Notes under the pieces: model-generated
What the model was told of the DNA's origin: nothing
Databases searched by the model: none
Seen by the model: only the letters and a program-made list of their open reading frames with translations
Shown here: in pieces, positions 22,961 to 34,642 of the stretch
Position numbering within the stretch: the first letter of the stretch is position 1
Layout: every line of letters starts with the position of its first letter
Translations under genes and position numbers: made by a program
Origin: Channallabes apus
Lineage: Eukaryota > Chordata > Actinopteri > Siluriformes > Clariidae
Length of the DNA: 64,000 nucleotides
Reading direction: 5' to 3'
Assembly: GCA_030522415.1 (NCBI GenBank)
Contig: CM060118.1
Coordinates: forward strand, 24,625,151-24,689,150

Positions 22961-23677
22961 TGTAAGTGCCATATCGCACTTTTTATGAATTTGTTGTTGT
23001 GTTTATTTTATTTTATTTTACTTGCTGTTATTTCATTTATTCTACCTTGTTCTATTCATTAGTAAAGCATTAAGCATTAAGTTTGTTACATAAGCCATAA
23101 GCTTTAAATTTCTTAGTTATGCATCATAAGTTGATAATCGTAGGTTGGTCTGTGATGTCATTCTACTATTACATGCATTTGTGTGACTGTGATATGCTAG
23201 AAAGCTCAGTATAGATTTGGAAGGCTACGGAAACACAAGCTTTAGACCGTCAGCTAGTGAGAGCTCCCGGTAAGCTTGAAATGCTAAATACAGCAACGAG
23301 GTTGTTGTAACCGTCAGCTAGTGAGAGCTCCCGGTAAGCTAGAAATGTAAAATGCAGCAACGAGGTTGTTGTAACCGTAAGCTAACGTAAGCTGGGAAAG
23401 TAAGAAACAACAAGAGTGTTGTTAGATACCCAAGCCAAGATTGTAATCTACAAGATACAGCAAACAGGTTGTTGTAAAACTCAGAGATTTGCAAGATGCA
23501 GCAACTGGTGTCTGTAATAACAGTGGATTTACTCAAGACGACTGTATGAAGTGTTGATTCTTTGATGCTGACAAATAAACGACAAAAGACAAAGAGATCG
23601 GACTTCTGTCATGTGAGTGAAACTTTAAGACATTAGCTACGCGTCAAAACTAGTGAAATAAGCCATCCGCATCTACA
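22961..23677 (+). repeat. BEL/Pao 5' LTR
   Basis: 717 bp. Contains an internal near-tandem repeat: GTCAGCTAGTGAGAGCTCCC occurs at about 23250 and 23311, each followed by a CAGCAACGAGGTTGTTGTAA segment. Confidence 0.95.
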
Positions 23678-23683
23678 AAAGTC

Positions 23684-24081
23684 TAAATCAAATTCAAATT
23701 CAAATTTCAAATTCAAATTTTATTAGTCACATACACAATCATACACAGTATAATATGCAGTGAAATGCTTTTATACGACCGCCAGTGACCTTAAAAAAAA
23801 GAAAATAAGAAAATAAAATCTTGTACGTAAAATAAATAATCAATAAAAAGGAAATACTAAAGAAATAATTTTAACTAGTAAAATTTGTAAAATTAACTGT
23901 GCATAAGGGCATAATAAAATATTGCAAAAATATAGAAATATGGTATTAAAGTGTCAGTGGTTGTGCAAATATGCCTGAAAGGTGACATGTGCAATTGTCC
24001 AGATGTATAAATATTTAGTGCAAGGGTGTATGAATGTGTCCATGATTGTCCAGTCAGTGTTGTGAGCTTAAAAGATGTTAT
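23684..24081 (-). mobile_element. LINE (A/B/C family) 3' scrap inside BEL leader
   Basis: Antisense 3' UTR of the copy A/B/C family, starting with repeated AAATTCAAATT (tail) and ending where the copy C sequence TTATTAG stops. CTAAA occurs at both edges, a possible short duplication. It separates the 5' LTR from the gag ORF, where a primer-binding site and leader would lie. Confidence 0.85.
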
Positions 24082-24164
24082 TAGCTAAAGCTTTTCCGCT
24101 GTTTGAACGAAAACAAGTGAACACTGAAATGGAAAGTGAAAGAGAATAGCCGTCGAACTTCACC

Positions 24165-25871
24165 ATGCCGAACAATGAGGACAACGCTCCCGGCACTTGG
24201 CTGGGGAGCCTAACGGCGCTCCACGAGATGAACAGAAAAAACCTCAACGAGGCGCTGGATGCAAGAAAAGGCAAGCGAATTCGACTGAATGCAACGTCTA
24301 ATGCATTAAAGACACCTATGAACTATGCACGTAAGTTAGACATCGTTGAAACTGAGTGCAGAAGAGAGAACTTCATGAGAAGTAACGTTGATGTGCTTAT
24401 GTACACTCGTAAAGACGAACACAGACGCGATCAAGTCGCTTGCGGCGCACCTGAGGCTCGAGGCCGCACAGAATTCATATCTACGGTGGGTCGCTGGAAA
24501 GCGGACACCAAGGACACTAAGAGCCACTCTGTGACGTCGCGACTACGCGAAGGTGTCTCGCCGGACGTCAGCGTGTCACAGACAACGGCAGCATCCAAAA
24601 GGTCTGTAACTTCTACATCATCCTCAGCCCTAATAAAGAAAGCGGAAGCCAACAGAGCAGCCTTGTTGATTAAAGCAGCAGCCTTAGCAGAACGGCGGGC
24701 GTTAGAACAGAAGGAAGCACAATTAAAGGCAAAAGAAGCAGAACTAAAAGCTGATAAAGAAAAGTTGGAATTAGAAACTGCGCACGCAATTGTCGACGCT
24801 GAATTACAGGTTTATCAGAGTTGTAAAAAACGACAGCCTGCATCAAAGAGCGGAGTCATCGACCCGAGCTGCACACGCTCGAGCAGCCCGCCTTGGACGG
24901 GCCACAAACCTGAATACGACAGCTGCCGAAAGCCGGTAAGAGAGAGCACCTTCAACGAACCAAGTGGCGCACGCGCTCCCAAACTGGAATACAACGAACT
25001 TTACGAGAGCAGCGCGTCGATAGAAGATCTTGGACTGCCATCACGTCATAGGACAGCCCATCCAAGTGTACCAGTAAGTTTTGAACCAAAATTGAAAAGT
25101 ACTTTAAATGAAGGGTCTACCCAAGACAATAAATACACCCGCCATGACATTGATACTTTAGAATTACAGAGCATGATGCAACAGCAGGCTGACATCACAG
25201 CAATGCTCATGAAATGCCAAAGGCAATCCCTTTTACCTCAGCGCAATGTTCCTGTGTTTCATGGTGACCCTCTTGAGTTTACGTCCTTCATGAAAGCATT
25301 CAAACATGTTATTGTTGACAAAACAGATAGTGATGCTGATAAGCTGTTTTATCTTGAGCAGTTCACTAAGGGAGAGGCTAGAGACCTCGTTATGAGCTGT
25401 CAGCTTATGCCAGATCAGTGTGGTTATGCAGAGGCAATGAGACTGTTGCAGGATAGATTTGGAAATAAACGTCAAGATCGCAAACACGACAGCCGATCGC
25501 CCAAGAGCAAGAGCGCACTCATTGAATCGAGCAGCGCGTGCCCGAGCAGCGCGCACTATCACCTCTCCAACTCAACATGCAACAGCCGAGCGCAGCCTGC
25601 GAACGAGAGCGCGGTCACTGAATTGAGCAACGCGCACCTGAGCAGCGCACACTCTACGGACTTGGACGCCGCAATCAGCGAAGGAAAACCCAGGGTCAGC
25701 GTCGCAACCGAGGACGGACAGGTTGGTAAAATTCACAAAGAATTGATTACAATGAAGAATGCCGGTACATCACCTGTCAGCGCTTTTACTAACCCGTGCG
25801 CACACTGCAAAGGGGAGCATATCTTAACGATTGCTTCCAATTTAATGATAAGACACACAAAGACAAAGTAG
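24165..25871 (+). CDS. BEL/Pao gag-like protein
   Basis: 568 codons from an ATG in a fair context (CACCATGC). The first 130 residues are basic; a coiled-coil-like, Ala/Lys/Glu-rich stretch follows (KEAQLKAKEAELKADKEKLE, about 185-205). A Gag block FHGDPLEFTSFMKAF...KLFYLEQFTKGEARDLV (about 365-405) corresponds to the DUF1759-type domain of BEL Gags. Forms the particle that packages element RNA. The zinc-knuckle region begins CAHCKGEH near 25796, where the frame is lost: a 1-base change moves the rest into the next ORF. Confidence 0.85.
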   Translation: MPNNEDNAPGTWLGSLTALHEMNRKNLNEALDARKGKRIRLNATSNALKTPMNYARKLDIVETECRRENFMRSNVDVLMYTRKDEHRRDQVACGAPEARGRTEFISTVGRWKADTKDTKSHSVTSRLREGVSPDVSVSQTTAASKRSVTSTSSSALIKKAEANRAALLIKAAALAERRALEQKEAQLKAKEAELKADKEKLELETAHAIVDAELQVYQSCKKRQPASKSGVIDPSCTRSSSPPWTGHKPEYDSCRKPVRESTFNEPSGARAPKLEYNELYESSASIEDLGLPSRHRTAHPSVPVSFEPKLKSTLNEGSTQDNKYTRHDIDTLELQSMMQQQADITAMLMKCQRQSLLPQRNVPVFHGDPLEFTSFMKAFKHVIVDKTDSDADKLFYLEQFTKGEARDLVMSCQLMPDQCGYAEAMRLLQDRFGNKRQDRKHDSRSPKSKSALIESSSACPSSAHYHLSNSTCNSRAQPANESAVTELSNAHLSSAHSTDLDAAISEGKPRVSVATEDGQVGKIHKELITMKNAGTSPVSAFTNPCAHCKGEHILTIASNLMIRHTKTK

Positions 25872-28228
25872 AATTCTTAAAAAGTAACGGATTCTGTTTC
25901 GGATGTTTAAGAAAGGGTCATTTGTGGAAAGACTGTACCAGAAAAATTGTATGTTCATTGTGTTCAAAACCACATCCGCGCATGTTACACAGCGCAGTGC
26001 AAGTCACGGCGCAGCCAGTTACACGCGCTGACGAGAACGAAACCGAAAGTGACACAAAAAATACACCACCGGCAGAGAGTCACGAATCAAATGCGCTCAC
26101 TGGGGCTGGAGGTAATTGCATCCTCCCCATTGTGCCCGTTAAAATAAAGTCCAAGAAAAAGGACACAGTAGAAGCCATGTACTATCACGTGAAAGTCCCC
26201 GAGAAGGACACTGATCTGCTGCGCTTCCTATGGTGGCCGAATGGAGATGTGAACCAAGACTTAGTTGAAAATAAAATGGTAGTTCATCTGTTCGGTGTAA
26301 AATTGTTGCCTAGTGGTGCTAACTTCGCCCTCAGAAAGACAGCAGAAGAAAACCGCAGCAATGCGTCTGCTGTGGCAGTTAACACAGTGCTTAAAAACTT
26401 TCATGTAGACGACTGCCTGAAATCTGTTTCGAGTCATGACCAAGCAGTCGCCCTATACAATGATCTCACAAGTCTCTGTACAAGCGGAGGGTCTAACCTC
26501 ACTAAATGGGCAAGCAACAGCTGTGCCCTACTGACTGTCATTCCCGAGAGTGAAAGGATCAAAGACATGAGAGACTTAGACTTGAGTAACGATGCACTGC
26601 CCATAGAGAGAGCTCTGGGGGTGCTGTGGTGCATTAACTCAGACATGTTCAAGTTTAAGATTAGCTTAAAGGAACGACCTGTGACAAGAAGAGGAATTCT
26701 GTCAATCACTAGCTCAACATACGACCCGTTATGCTTTCTCCCACCTGCCATACTGCCAGCTACAATCCTAATGCAACAGTTATGTAAAGAAAAACTTGCC
26801 TGGGATGATGACATTCCCGAGCAGTTTGCAACGGCGTGGAAAACCTGGCTGCAAGAGCTGCACAGACTGTCCAAGTTCAGCATAGCAAGGTCCATAAAAC
26901 CAGCCGACTTCGGAGTTACAGCTACAGCACAACTCCATCACTTCTCGGATGCAAGTGAAATGGGATACGGAGCTGTCTCATACCTCAGGTTAGTCAACGC
27001 TGATGGACTTACACATTGTGCATTCATGATGGGGAACTCCCGTGTAGCACCCCTGAAACAAACCACCATTCCACGAATGGAACTGACTGCGGCAGTGGTC
27101 GCTGTAAAAAATGACAAAATGTTGAAAGAACAGCTAGAATTGAAATTGCTGGACTCTATGTTCTGGACTGACAGTACAACTGTTTTGAGATACATTGATA
27201 ACGAAACACTTCGTTTTAAAACCTTCGTGGCCAACAGAATCGCCATTATAAGAGAGTCAACCAAGTCACAGCAATGGAGGTACGTTAATACCTCACAAAA
27301 CCCAGCTGACTCCGCCTCCAGGGGGGTATCCTGTGAAAAGTTCATGAAAAATGTCAACTGGATCCAAGGTCCCTCCCTCCTCAAAGAAGCAGAGTGCAAA
27401 TGGCCTAAAAATATTCATGACACATCAATAAAAGAAAATTTTGATGAAAATGCTGATGAAGTTAAGCTCTCAGCTTTAGTGAATATTGTGAGCATTACAA
27501 AATGCACAGACACAGACGCAGTGAGTAAACTGATTAATCATCACTCTGACTGGCACAAGTTAAAAAGATCCGCTGCCTGGATCCTTCGCACCAGAGACAT
27601 GCTGAAACAAAAAACAAAAAGGGTTAAAACACAAGTAGATGACCCAAAGACAGAAAATCACAAGTCTCTAAAAGCGCAAGACCTAACAAGAGCAGAAAAA
27701 GACATCATTAAGTTCCCTCAAAGACAAAATTTTAAGGAAGAACTTCTCACGTTGCAAAAGGGTAAAGCAGCAGCAGAATTCAAACAGGGAATTCGCACAC
27801 AGCAAAAACGAAAGGCGTCTGTGAAAAGAAACAGCTGCTCGCCCAAACTGAAACCTCCGACACCAAACTTCCTGCTGTTGATGAAAAAACAGCCAAACCT
27901 GCCACCTGGATTTGTCATCTATGCACGTCGCAGGGAGAAGCAGATCCAGCATCGATCAGACCTTCTCTGGAAGCGATGGGTACGTGAATACTTGCCCTTG
28001 CTCCAGGGGCGGCAAAAGTGGTTTCAAAACAAAAAAAACCTTTCGATTGGAGACATAGTTTTAATAACTGATGAGTCATCTCCAAGAAATTCATGGGTCA
28101 TGAGAAGAATCACGAAAGTGTTCCCCAACAAAGGGGGACTGGTGAAACGTGTGTTAGTTAAAACTAAGACCAACACTCTGGAAAGACCCATCGACAAGCT
28201 GTGCCTCACATGTGAAATGGACTGTTAA
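25799..28228 (+). pseudogene. BEL/Pao pol remnant with in-frame deletions
   Basis: A long open frame overlaps the end of gag in the -1 frame; no own start codon is credible (the frame opens at GTG). Order: zinc knuckles CFGCLRKGHLWKDC and CSLCSKPHPRMLH; then a jump at KKKDTVEAMYYHVKV that removes protease and RT fingers; RT palm with FHVDDCL (Tyr to His in the usual YVDD); RNase H (HFSDASEMGYGAVSY, WTDSTTVLRY); integrase N-terminal part; a second jump near 27760-27860 that removes the DDE core; and the conserved C-terminal domain (IGDIVLITDESSPRNSW). Both deletions keep the frame. Confidence 0.88.
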
Positions 28229-28416
28229 ATGTGTGGTAATATGTTATGAAATTTGATATGCAAATGTAAACACCTGAGATAAATATTACACACTTAAAAG
28301 ATTTAAAACGTTTAGAAGGTTAAGAATGTTTGATTTCATGGCTTTATCAAAAAAAAAAAAAAAAAAACACAAAATTGTAATTGTCAGTCTCCATGCCTGT
28401 CAATTAGGGGCTGGAA

Positions 28417-29133
28417 TGTAAGTGCCATATCGCACTTTTTATGAATTTGTTGTTGTGTTTATTTTATTTTATTTTACTTGCTGTTATTTCATTTATTCTA
28501 CCTTGTTCTATTCATTAGTAAAGCATTAAGCATTAAGTTTGTTACATAAGCCATAAGCTTTAAATTTCTTAGTTATGCATCATAAGTTGATAATCGTAGG
28601 TTGGTCTGTGATGTCATTCTACTATTACATGCATTTGTGTGACTGTGATATGCTAGAAAGCTCAGTATAGATTTGGAAGGCTACGGAAACACAAGCTTTA
28701 GACCGTCAGCTAGTGAGAGCTCCCGGTAAGCTTGAAATGCTAAATACAGCAACGAGGTTGTTGTAACCGTCAGCTAGTGAGAGCTCCCGGTAAGCTAGAA
28801 ATGTAAAATACAGCAACGAGGTTGTTGTAACCGTAAGCTAACGTAAGCTGGGAAAGTAAGAAACAACAAGAGTGTTGTTAGATACCCAAGCCAAGATTGT
28901 AATCTACAAGATACAGCAAACAGGTTGTTGTAAAACTCAGAGATTTGCAAGATGCAGCAACTGGTGTCTGTAATAACAGTGGATTTACTCAAGACGACTG
29001 TATGAAGTGTTGATTCTTTGATGCTGACAAATAAACGACAAAAGACAAAGAGATCGGACTTCTGTCATGTGAGTGAAACTTTAAGACATTAGCTACGCGT
29101 CAAAACTAGTGAAATAAGCCATCCGCATCTACA
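28417..29133 (+). repeat. BEL/Pao 3' LTR
   Basis: Same length as the 5' LTR and aligned without gaps by eye (offset 5456). Confidence 0.95.
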
Positions 29134-29138
29134 GTTAT

Positions 29139-30344
29139 TGTGGTTTCTTTTTCAGTTTAAGTTTGGTGTAAAGATTAATTCATCATCTACTGAGCACAGG
29201 GTCTCCCCACAACACCATATTGTTTTAAACATGTCTATGTCCTTCGTGTTCTTATAAAAATTAAAACCAATCAAAATCCTTGATTTAACAAGTCTGGAGA
29301 AGATTTTTTGTGGATCACAGACTGTACTTTGTTCCAGCTTATTCTTTCTGCTTATATATATTGCCATTTTGGCTTGACCAATGGTAAAATTAATAAGCTG
29401 GCATTTGAATGTTTCTCCGGACATATTTAAAACCTAGAATAAAAAACTGGTGATTAAAATCTACATGCAGTGGTAAAAGAATACGTTTTAAAAGGTTAAA
29501 CAAGGGTGACAATCTGGAACAATGTATAAAAGCATGGAAAACAGTTTCTCTCTGTGAACAAAAGGGGAATTCTTGTGTTATTTCTGGATTTAAAAGATAA
29601 AAGAGTTCACAGAGACAATTCCATGTAAAATCCTCCACTGGAGGTCAGCACACTTTTTGATTAATGGTGGTTTATACAGTGCTCTCCACTCTGGTTTAAT
29701 ATCGTTATTAAAACCCCGTTCAGTGCGCCATGGGGTATCTACCCTCCCTTGCAGTTTTTTCTTGTTTAAAACCTTCAGGTGAAGAATGCTTTGTGGTGGA
29801 CCAGTTTGTCCCAGAAGAAGTCTACCAGTAGGGCCTGTATGCTTACTAGCAGGTTTGGTGGTGGGTCCACGCATGCCAGTTTGTGCCACAGGGACGATGC
29901 TGCTAGGTTGTTGATGACCAGCACTCGTCCTCTGTAAGACATTTTTGGGACCAACCACTTCCATCTGCTCAGTCTGCCTTTTGTGCCTTCAATAATACCC
30001 TCCCAGTTTTTGTTTAAAAACTCAGCACTGCCCAGGTAGACACCCAAGTATTTAAAACCGCTCTTTTTCCACGTTAAACCCCCTGGTAGTGTGGGCTGTT
30101 TGCCTCCCCATTCTCCTACTTAAATGGCTTCACCTTTGGCCCAATTGATTTTAGCAGATGATAAAATCTTAAAATCTTTTAAAATGTCAGTTAAAAAAAG
30201 GCACATCTGTCTGCGTGTTTACCATTACAGCCAGATCGTCGGCATAAGCTGAAAGACAGGTTGAAATATTAAAATGAGGTATATTAAAACTAGAAAGCTG
30301 ATCTCTTAGTTTGCATAAAAGAGGTTCAATTGCTAAAGAATATA
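29139..30344 (-). pseudogene. Tx1 LINE ORF2, RT palm end and C-terminal part
   Basis: From 30344 leftward the minus strand reads YSLAIEPLLCKLRDQL, then YADDLAVMVNTQTD (catalytic Asp pair, about 30230-30247), then GVYLGSAEFLNKNWEG, RLSRWKWLVPKMSYRGRVLV, NNLAASSLWHKL and the C-terminal region. Several frameshifts and stops are present. It is the direct continuation of the RT piece ending at 46502. Confidence 0.85.
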
Positions 30345-31250
30345 CAGTGGGTGCACAAGCAGTATGTGACTTCTACCGTCACTGCCTATGGCGTCAGCAT
30401 TTGGGTTTGTGTGTTTGCTGGCTTTTACCGCTGAGTGGCGCTATATAACTATAGACTGACACCTCAGGCATCAGTTCGTTCTCTCCAGGCTTAATGAGGC
30501 GTAGGTCGTCCACAGCTGCACATCGTTGCAGATAAAATAAAGTGAAACATTGTAATTAAACGAATTCATAATCACAGTAGTAACATTACAGTACAAATTT
30601 ATAATTAAAATTAAATTCAGTTTTTTTTAGGATCGAATTTAAGCAATGTAAACATTAACACACAGCCTTTTTATTATGTGTAATTAGAAAAGCTACACGT
30701 GTAGGGTCTTGTGTCATCTTATATTTTGTGTTCTTTAAATTTGTAGCTTTTATAAGACTCTACTTTTATTTAGGTGCACTCACAATGACGAAAAATATAT
30801 AATTTTGTTAAATAAATAAAGTAAACGGGGTTCTGTATTGATTTTGGTGAACTTGAGCGCGTCAGAAAATGAACCGATACTCTGTGTATACTTGCCTCAC
30901 AGACGTGAAAAATATATACTTGTAGAAAGAGAAATATCTGCTTTAATATAAACTAATAAAAAAATTATTAGATTATGTAATTCGTATGAGAAGTGAATTA
31001 TAGGTGCGCTCACTGCTGCGGAGACGACGAGATGACATGATCACCTTCAGCAGCACAGCCGAAACCAAAGGAATCACTAATTTATCAATGAATTATTAAA
31101 ATGGTCAGAGTGAGTTTCCTGGCTGTTTTAACAAATATTTGAAGTAGATAACAGTAGCCCACATTTATAAATATAAATTTTTATTTAGACTATAAAAAAT
31201 AATCCTGCATTTATTTTTAGGTGTCTCCGCTTATACAGTATGGCAAAACC
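30345..31250. other. Left arm of the TA-flanked block
   Basis: Non-coding. The part at 30890-31135 (CAGCCGAAACCAAAG..., AATGAATTATTAAAATGG) recurs at 36050-36087 plus 38065-38165, i.e. on both sides of the RTE insertion, showing a repeated module inside the block. Confidence 0.6.
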
Positions 31251-34200
31251 AAGATGGCGCCGGTGAGGTCGGCTGCCGTCACGACTGCTCCGACCACCTT
31301 TTGTTTGTTTTTGTTCTTTAAGCTAGTTTTCAGTGTTTTAAAATCGGCAAAATCACCACCATTGAGTACATTAGGTATGATAGAGACACTCTTGTTTCTA
31401 TTGGTATACAATGTACTCACAATTCGACGTTTTTAACTCCGGATCCGAGCTGGCCGAGTGAGATCCTGAGGGAGAACAATGGACGCGACGCGAAGCGACG
31501 AACCCGAGGGAGACGAGCTGGTGTGAGGAACCGGCTCAGAGCCCGTGCACACCGCACACCTCTGCCTAGCATCCTGCTCGCCAACGTCCAGTCACTGGAG
31601 AACAAGCTCGATGACCTCAGGGCCAGGATAAAGTTCCAGAGAGACATTCGGGACTGCAATCTCCTCTGCTTCACCGAGACATGGCTGAACCCAGCGGTGC
31701 CAGACCACGCCATACAGCCGGCCGAGTTCTTCTCGGTTCACCGCATGGACAGGACGCGGGACTCGGGGAAGTCAAGGGGAGGCGGCGTGTGCTTAATGGT
31801 GAACAACAGCTGGTGCAACAGCGCGAGCGTTGTTCCTCTTACACGCTCCTGCACACCAAACCTGGAACTACTGTCCATCATGTGTCGTCCATTTTATCTT
31901 CCACGGGAGTTCACATCGGTCATAATCAGTGCCATTTACATACCTCCACAAGCAGACACTGACACTGCCTTATGCGAGCTGCATGAGGCGCTCACACAGC
32001 ACCAGACACAACACCGGGACGCTGCGCTCATTGTGGCGGGGGATTTTAATAGTCCCAACCTCAAACGCGCAGCGCCGAACTTTTATCAGCACATCACCTG
32101 CCCCACCAGGGGCGAAAGGACACTGGACCATTGTTATACCACGGTCAAAGACGGTTACAAGGCACAATCTCGTCCAGCGTTTGGTAAATCCGACCACGCC
32201 GCCATTTTCCTCATGCCAAAATATAAACAAAGGCTGAAACAGGAAGTTCCGGTCCTGAGGGAGGTCGCGCGCTGGACGGACCAATCGGTGGCCGCGTTAC
32301 AGGACGCACTCGATGACGCAGACTGGGACATGTTTAGAAACAGCTCCGATGATGACGTCAGCGTGTTTACGGAAGCGGTTGTGGGATTTATTGAAAAGCT
32401 GGCAGACGATACGGTAGAGAAAAAAACTATCAGAACGTTTCCCAACCAGAAGCCGTGGGTGGATAAAACCATCCGCGACGCTCTGAGATCTCGCACAGCT
32501 GCCTACAACACGGGACTTGCGTCGGGGGACATGGAACCATACAAGGCTGCGTCATATAACGTCCGGAAGGCGGTGAAAGAGGCGAAGCAGCGCTACGGGA
32601 GATAACTAGAGTCACAGCTTCAACAGAGTGACTCTAGGAGCCTGTGGCAGGGACTAAGAACAATAACGGATTATAAAGCACCAGCATCCGGTATGACGAA
32701 CGCGGACGCGACTCTGGCAGACGAGCTCAACACATTTTACGCTTGCTTCGGGGCTGCAGCTAAAGACGCTAGCAATGCTAATGCTAACGGCGCTAATGCT
32801 AACGGCGCTAATGCTAGCGGCGCTAACGGCTGCAGACAGGAAGACACAGCCAGCACCGGGAACGCGCTCATCATCTCCGAGCACGACGTGAGGAGAGCCT
32901 TCAAGAGAGTGAACACCAGGAAAGCAGCAGGACCAGACGGCATCTCAGGTCGTATTCTCAGAGCCTGCGCAGACCAGCTAGCACCTGTGTTCACTGAGAT
33001 ATTCAACATCTCTTTATCTCAGTCGGTGATCCCCACATGCTTCAAAGAGTCCATTATTGTTCCTGTTCCAAAGAAACCACATCCTGCTTCCCTCAATGAC
33101 TATCGCCCTGTAGCTCTCACCTCAGTGGTGATGAAGTGCTTTGAACGCCTTATCAGAGACTTCATCATTTCTTCACTACCCGACACACTGGACCCACTAC
33201 AGTTTGCATACCGTCAGAACCGCTCCACAGACGATGCAATCTCTCATCTCCTCCACACATCACTCACTCACCTGGACACTAGGAAAGGGAATTATGTTAA
33301 AATGCTCTTCATCGACTACAGCTCTGCTTTTAACACAATAATTCCCTCCACACTCACCACCAAGCTGGAGCACCTGGGACTGAGCTCATCTATATGTCAG
33401 TGGATCTCCAAGTTTCTGACTGGCAGACCACAGGCAGTAAGGATGGGCGGTCATGTCTCAGCCACACTCACTCTCAGCACTGGAGCCCCCCAGGGTTGTG
33501 TTCTGAGCCCCCTGCTGTACTCTTTGTACACCCACGACTGCGTTGCCACTACCAACTCCACCTCCATCATCAAGTTTGCTGACGACACCATCGTGGTCGG
33601 ACTGATCACCAAAAATGATGAGTCGGACTACCTAGAGGAGATTGGAAATCTGGAGAACTGGTGCCAGAGGAACAATCTCCTCCTGAACGTCAGTAAGACA
33701 AAGGAGCTGATAGTGGACTTTAGCACAAAGCAGGAGAGGAACTACCAGACCCCCGTCATCAACAGGAGCCCAGTGGAGAGAGTGGACAGCTTCAGATACC
33801 TCGGTGTTCACATCACACAGGACCTATCATGGTCCTGTCACATCAGCACCGTGGTGAAAAAAGCCCGGCAGCGTCTCTACCACCTCAGACGCTTGAGAGA
33901 CTTTAGACTGCCCTCCAAGGTGCTCAGGAACTTCTACTCCTGCACCATAGAGAGCATCCTGACGGGAAACATCACGACCTGGTTCGGGAACAGCACCATG
34001 CAGGACAGACGAGCTCTACAGAGGGTGGTGCGATCAGCCGAGCGCATCATCCGCACTGAGCTCCCTGACCTACACTCCATCTACAGCAAGCGGTGCTGGA
34101 CTAAGGCCAGGAAGATCATGAAGGACCTCAGTCACCCCAGTAATGGACTGTTCTCTTTGTTGTGGTCTGGGAAGAGATTCCGCTCCCTAAAGGCCAACAC

Positions 34201-34642
34201 AGAGAGACTGAGGAGGAGCTTCTTCCCGCAGGCGATAAGGTCTCTCAATCACACAATCACACCACAAACACAGGACTAATAACATCTTTTAAGCTCACAA
34301 CACCGACTGGACAATCATGGACACAGTCATACACACTTGCACTAAATACTCATACATCTGGACAATTGCACATGTCACCTCCATGCATACTTGCACAACC
34401 ACTGTCACTTTAACCCTATATTTTTGCAATATTTTATTATGCCCTTATGCACAGTTAATTTTACTAGTTAAATTTATTTCTTTAGTATTTCCTTTTTATT
34501 GATTATTTATTTTACGTACAAGCTTTTATTTTCTTTTTTTAAGGTCACTGGCGGTCGTATAAAGCATTTCACTGCATATTATACTGTGTATGATTGTGTA
34601 TGTGACCAATAAAATTTGAATTTGAATTTGAATTTGAATTTG
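31251..34642 (+). mobile_element. APE-type LINE, copy B (near intact)
   Basis: Starts at AAGATGGCGCCGGTGAG like copy A and ends in TTTGAAT repeats. It lacks the 220-bp insert seen in copy A. The coding region has only one clear stop. No clean target duplication was found. Confidence 0.9.
31436..34279 (+). pseudogene. LINE B endonuclease-reverse transcriptase, one in-frame stop
   Basis: One frame runs from the 5' region (no ATG could be chosen with confidence; it is open upstream of 31523) to 34279, broken only by TAA at 32603-32605 (the Lys codon AAA in copy A). Endonuclease blocks: LLCFTETWL, VAGDFNS, GKSDHAAIF. Linker with Ala-Asn-Gly repeats (about 32760-32830). [50 protein letters not shown]-terminal Cys-poor tail SLNHTITPQTQD. 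This is the best-preserved member of the family here. Confidence 0.9.

Larger units (their letters stand above)
22961..29133 (+). mobile_element. BEL/Pao LTR retrotransposon, internally deleted
   Basis: Two 717-bp LTRs (22961-23677 and 28417-29133), TGTAAG...TCTACA, flanked by GTTAT at 22956-22960 and 29134-29138. A purine-rich run (AGGGGCTGGAA) precedes the 3' LTR. By eye the LTRs differ at one position (G at 23354, A at 28810), so insertion is recent. The coding region is deleted for protease, RT fingers and integrase core, so it cannot move by itself. It lies in the 3' UTR of the Tx1 LINE. Confidence 0.93.

Noticed and set aside
24165..28228. Domesticated gag/pol host gene
   Set aside because: Recent LTRs, a target duplication and a gag frameshift show an ordinary recent insertion rather than a conserved host gene.
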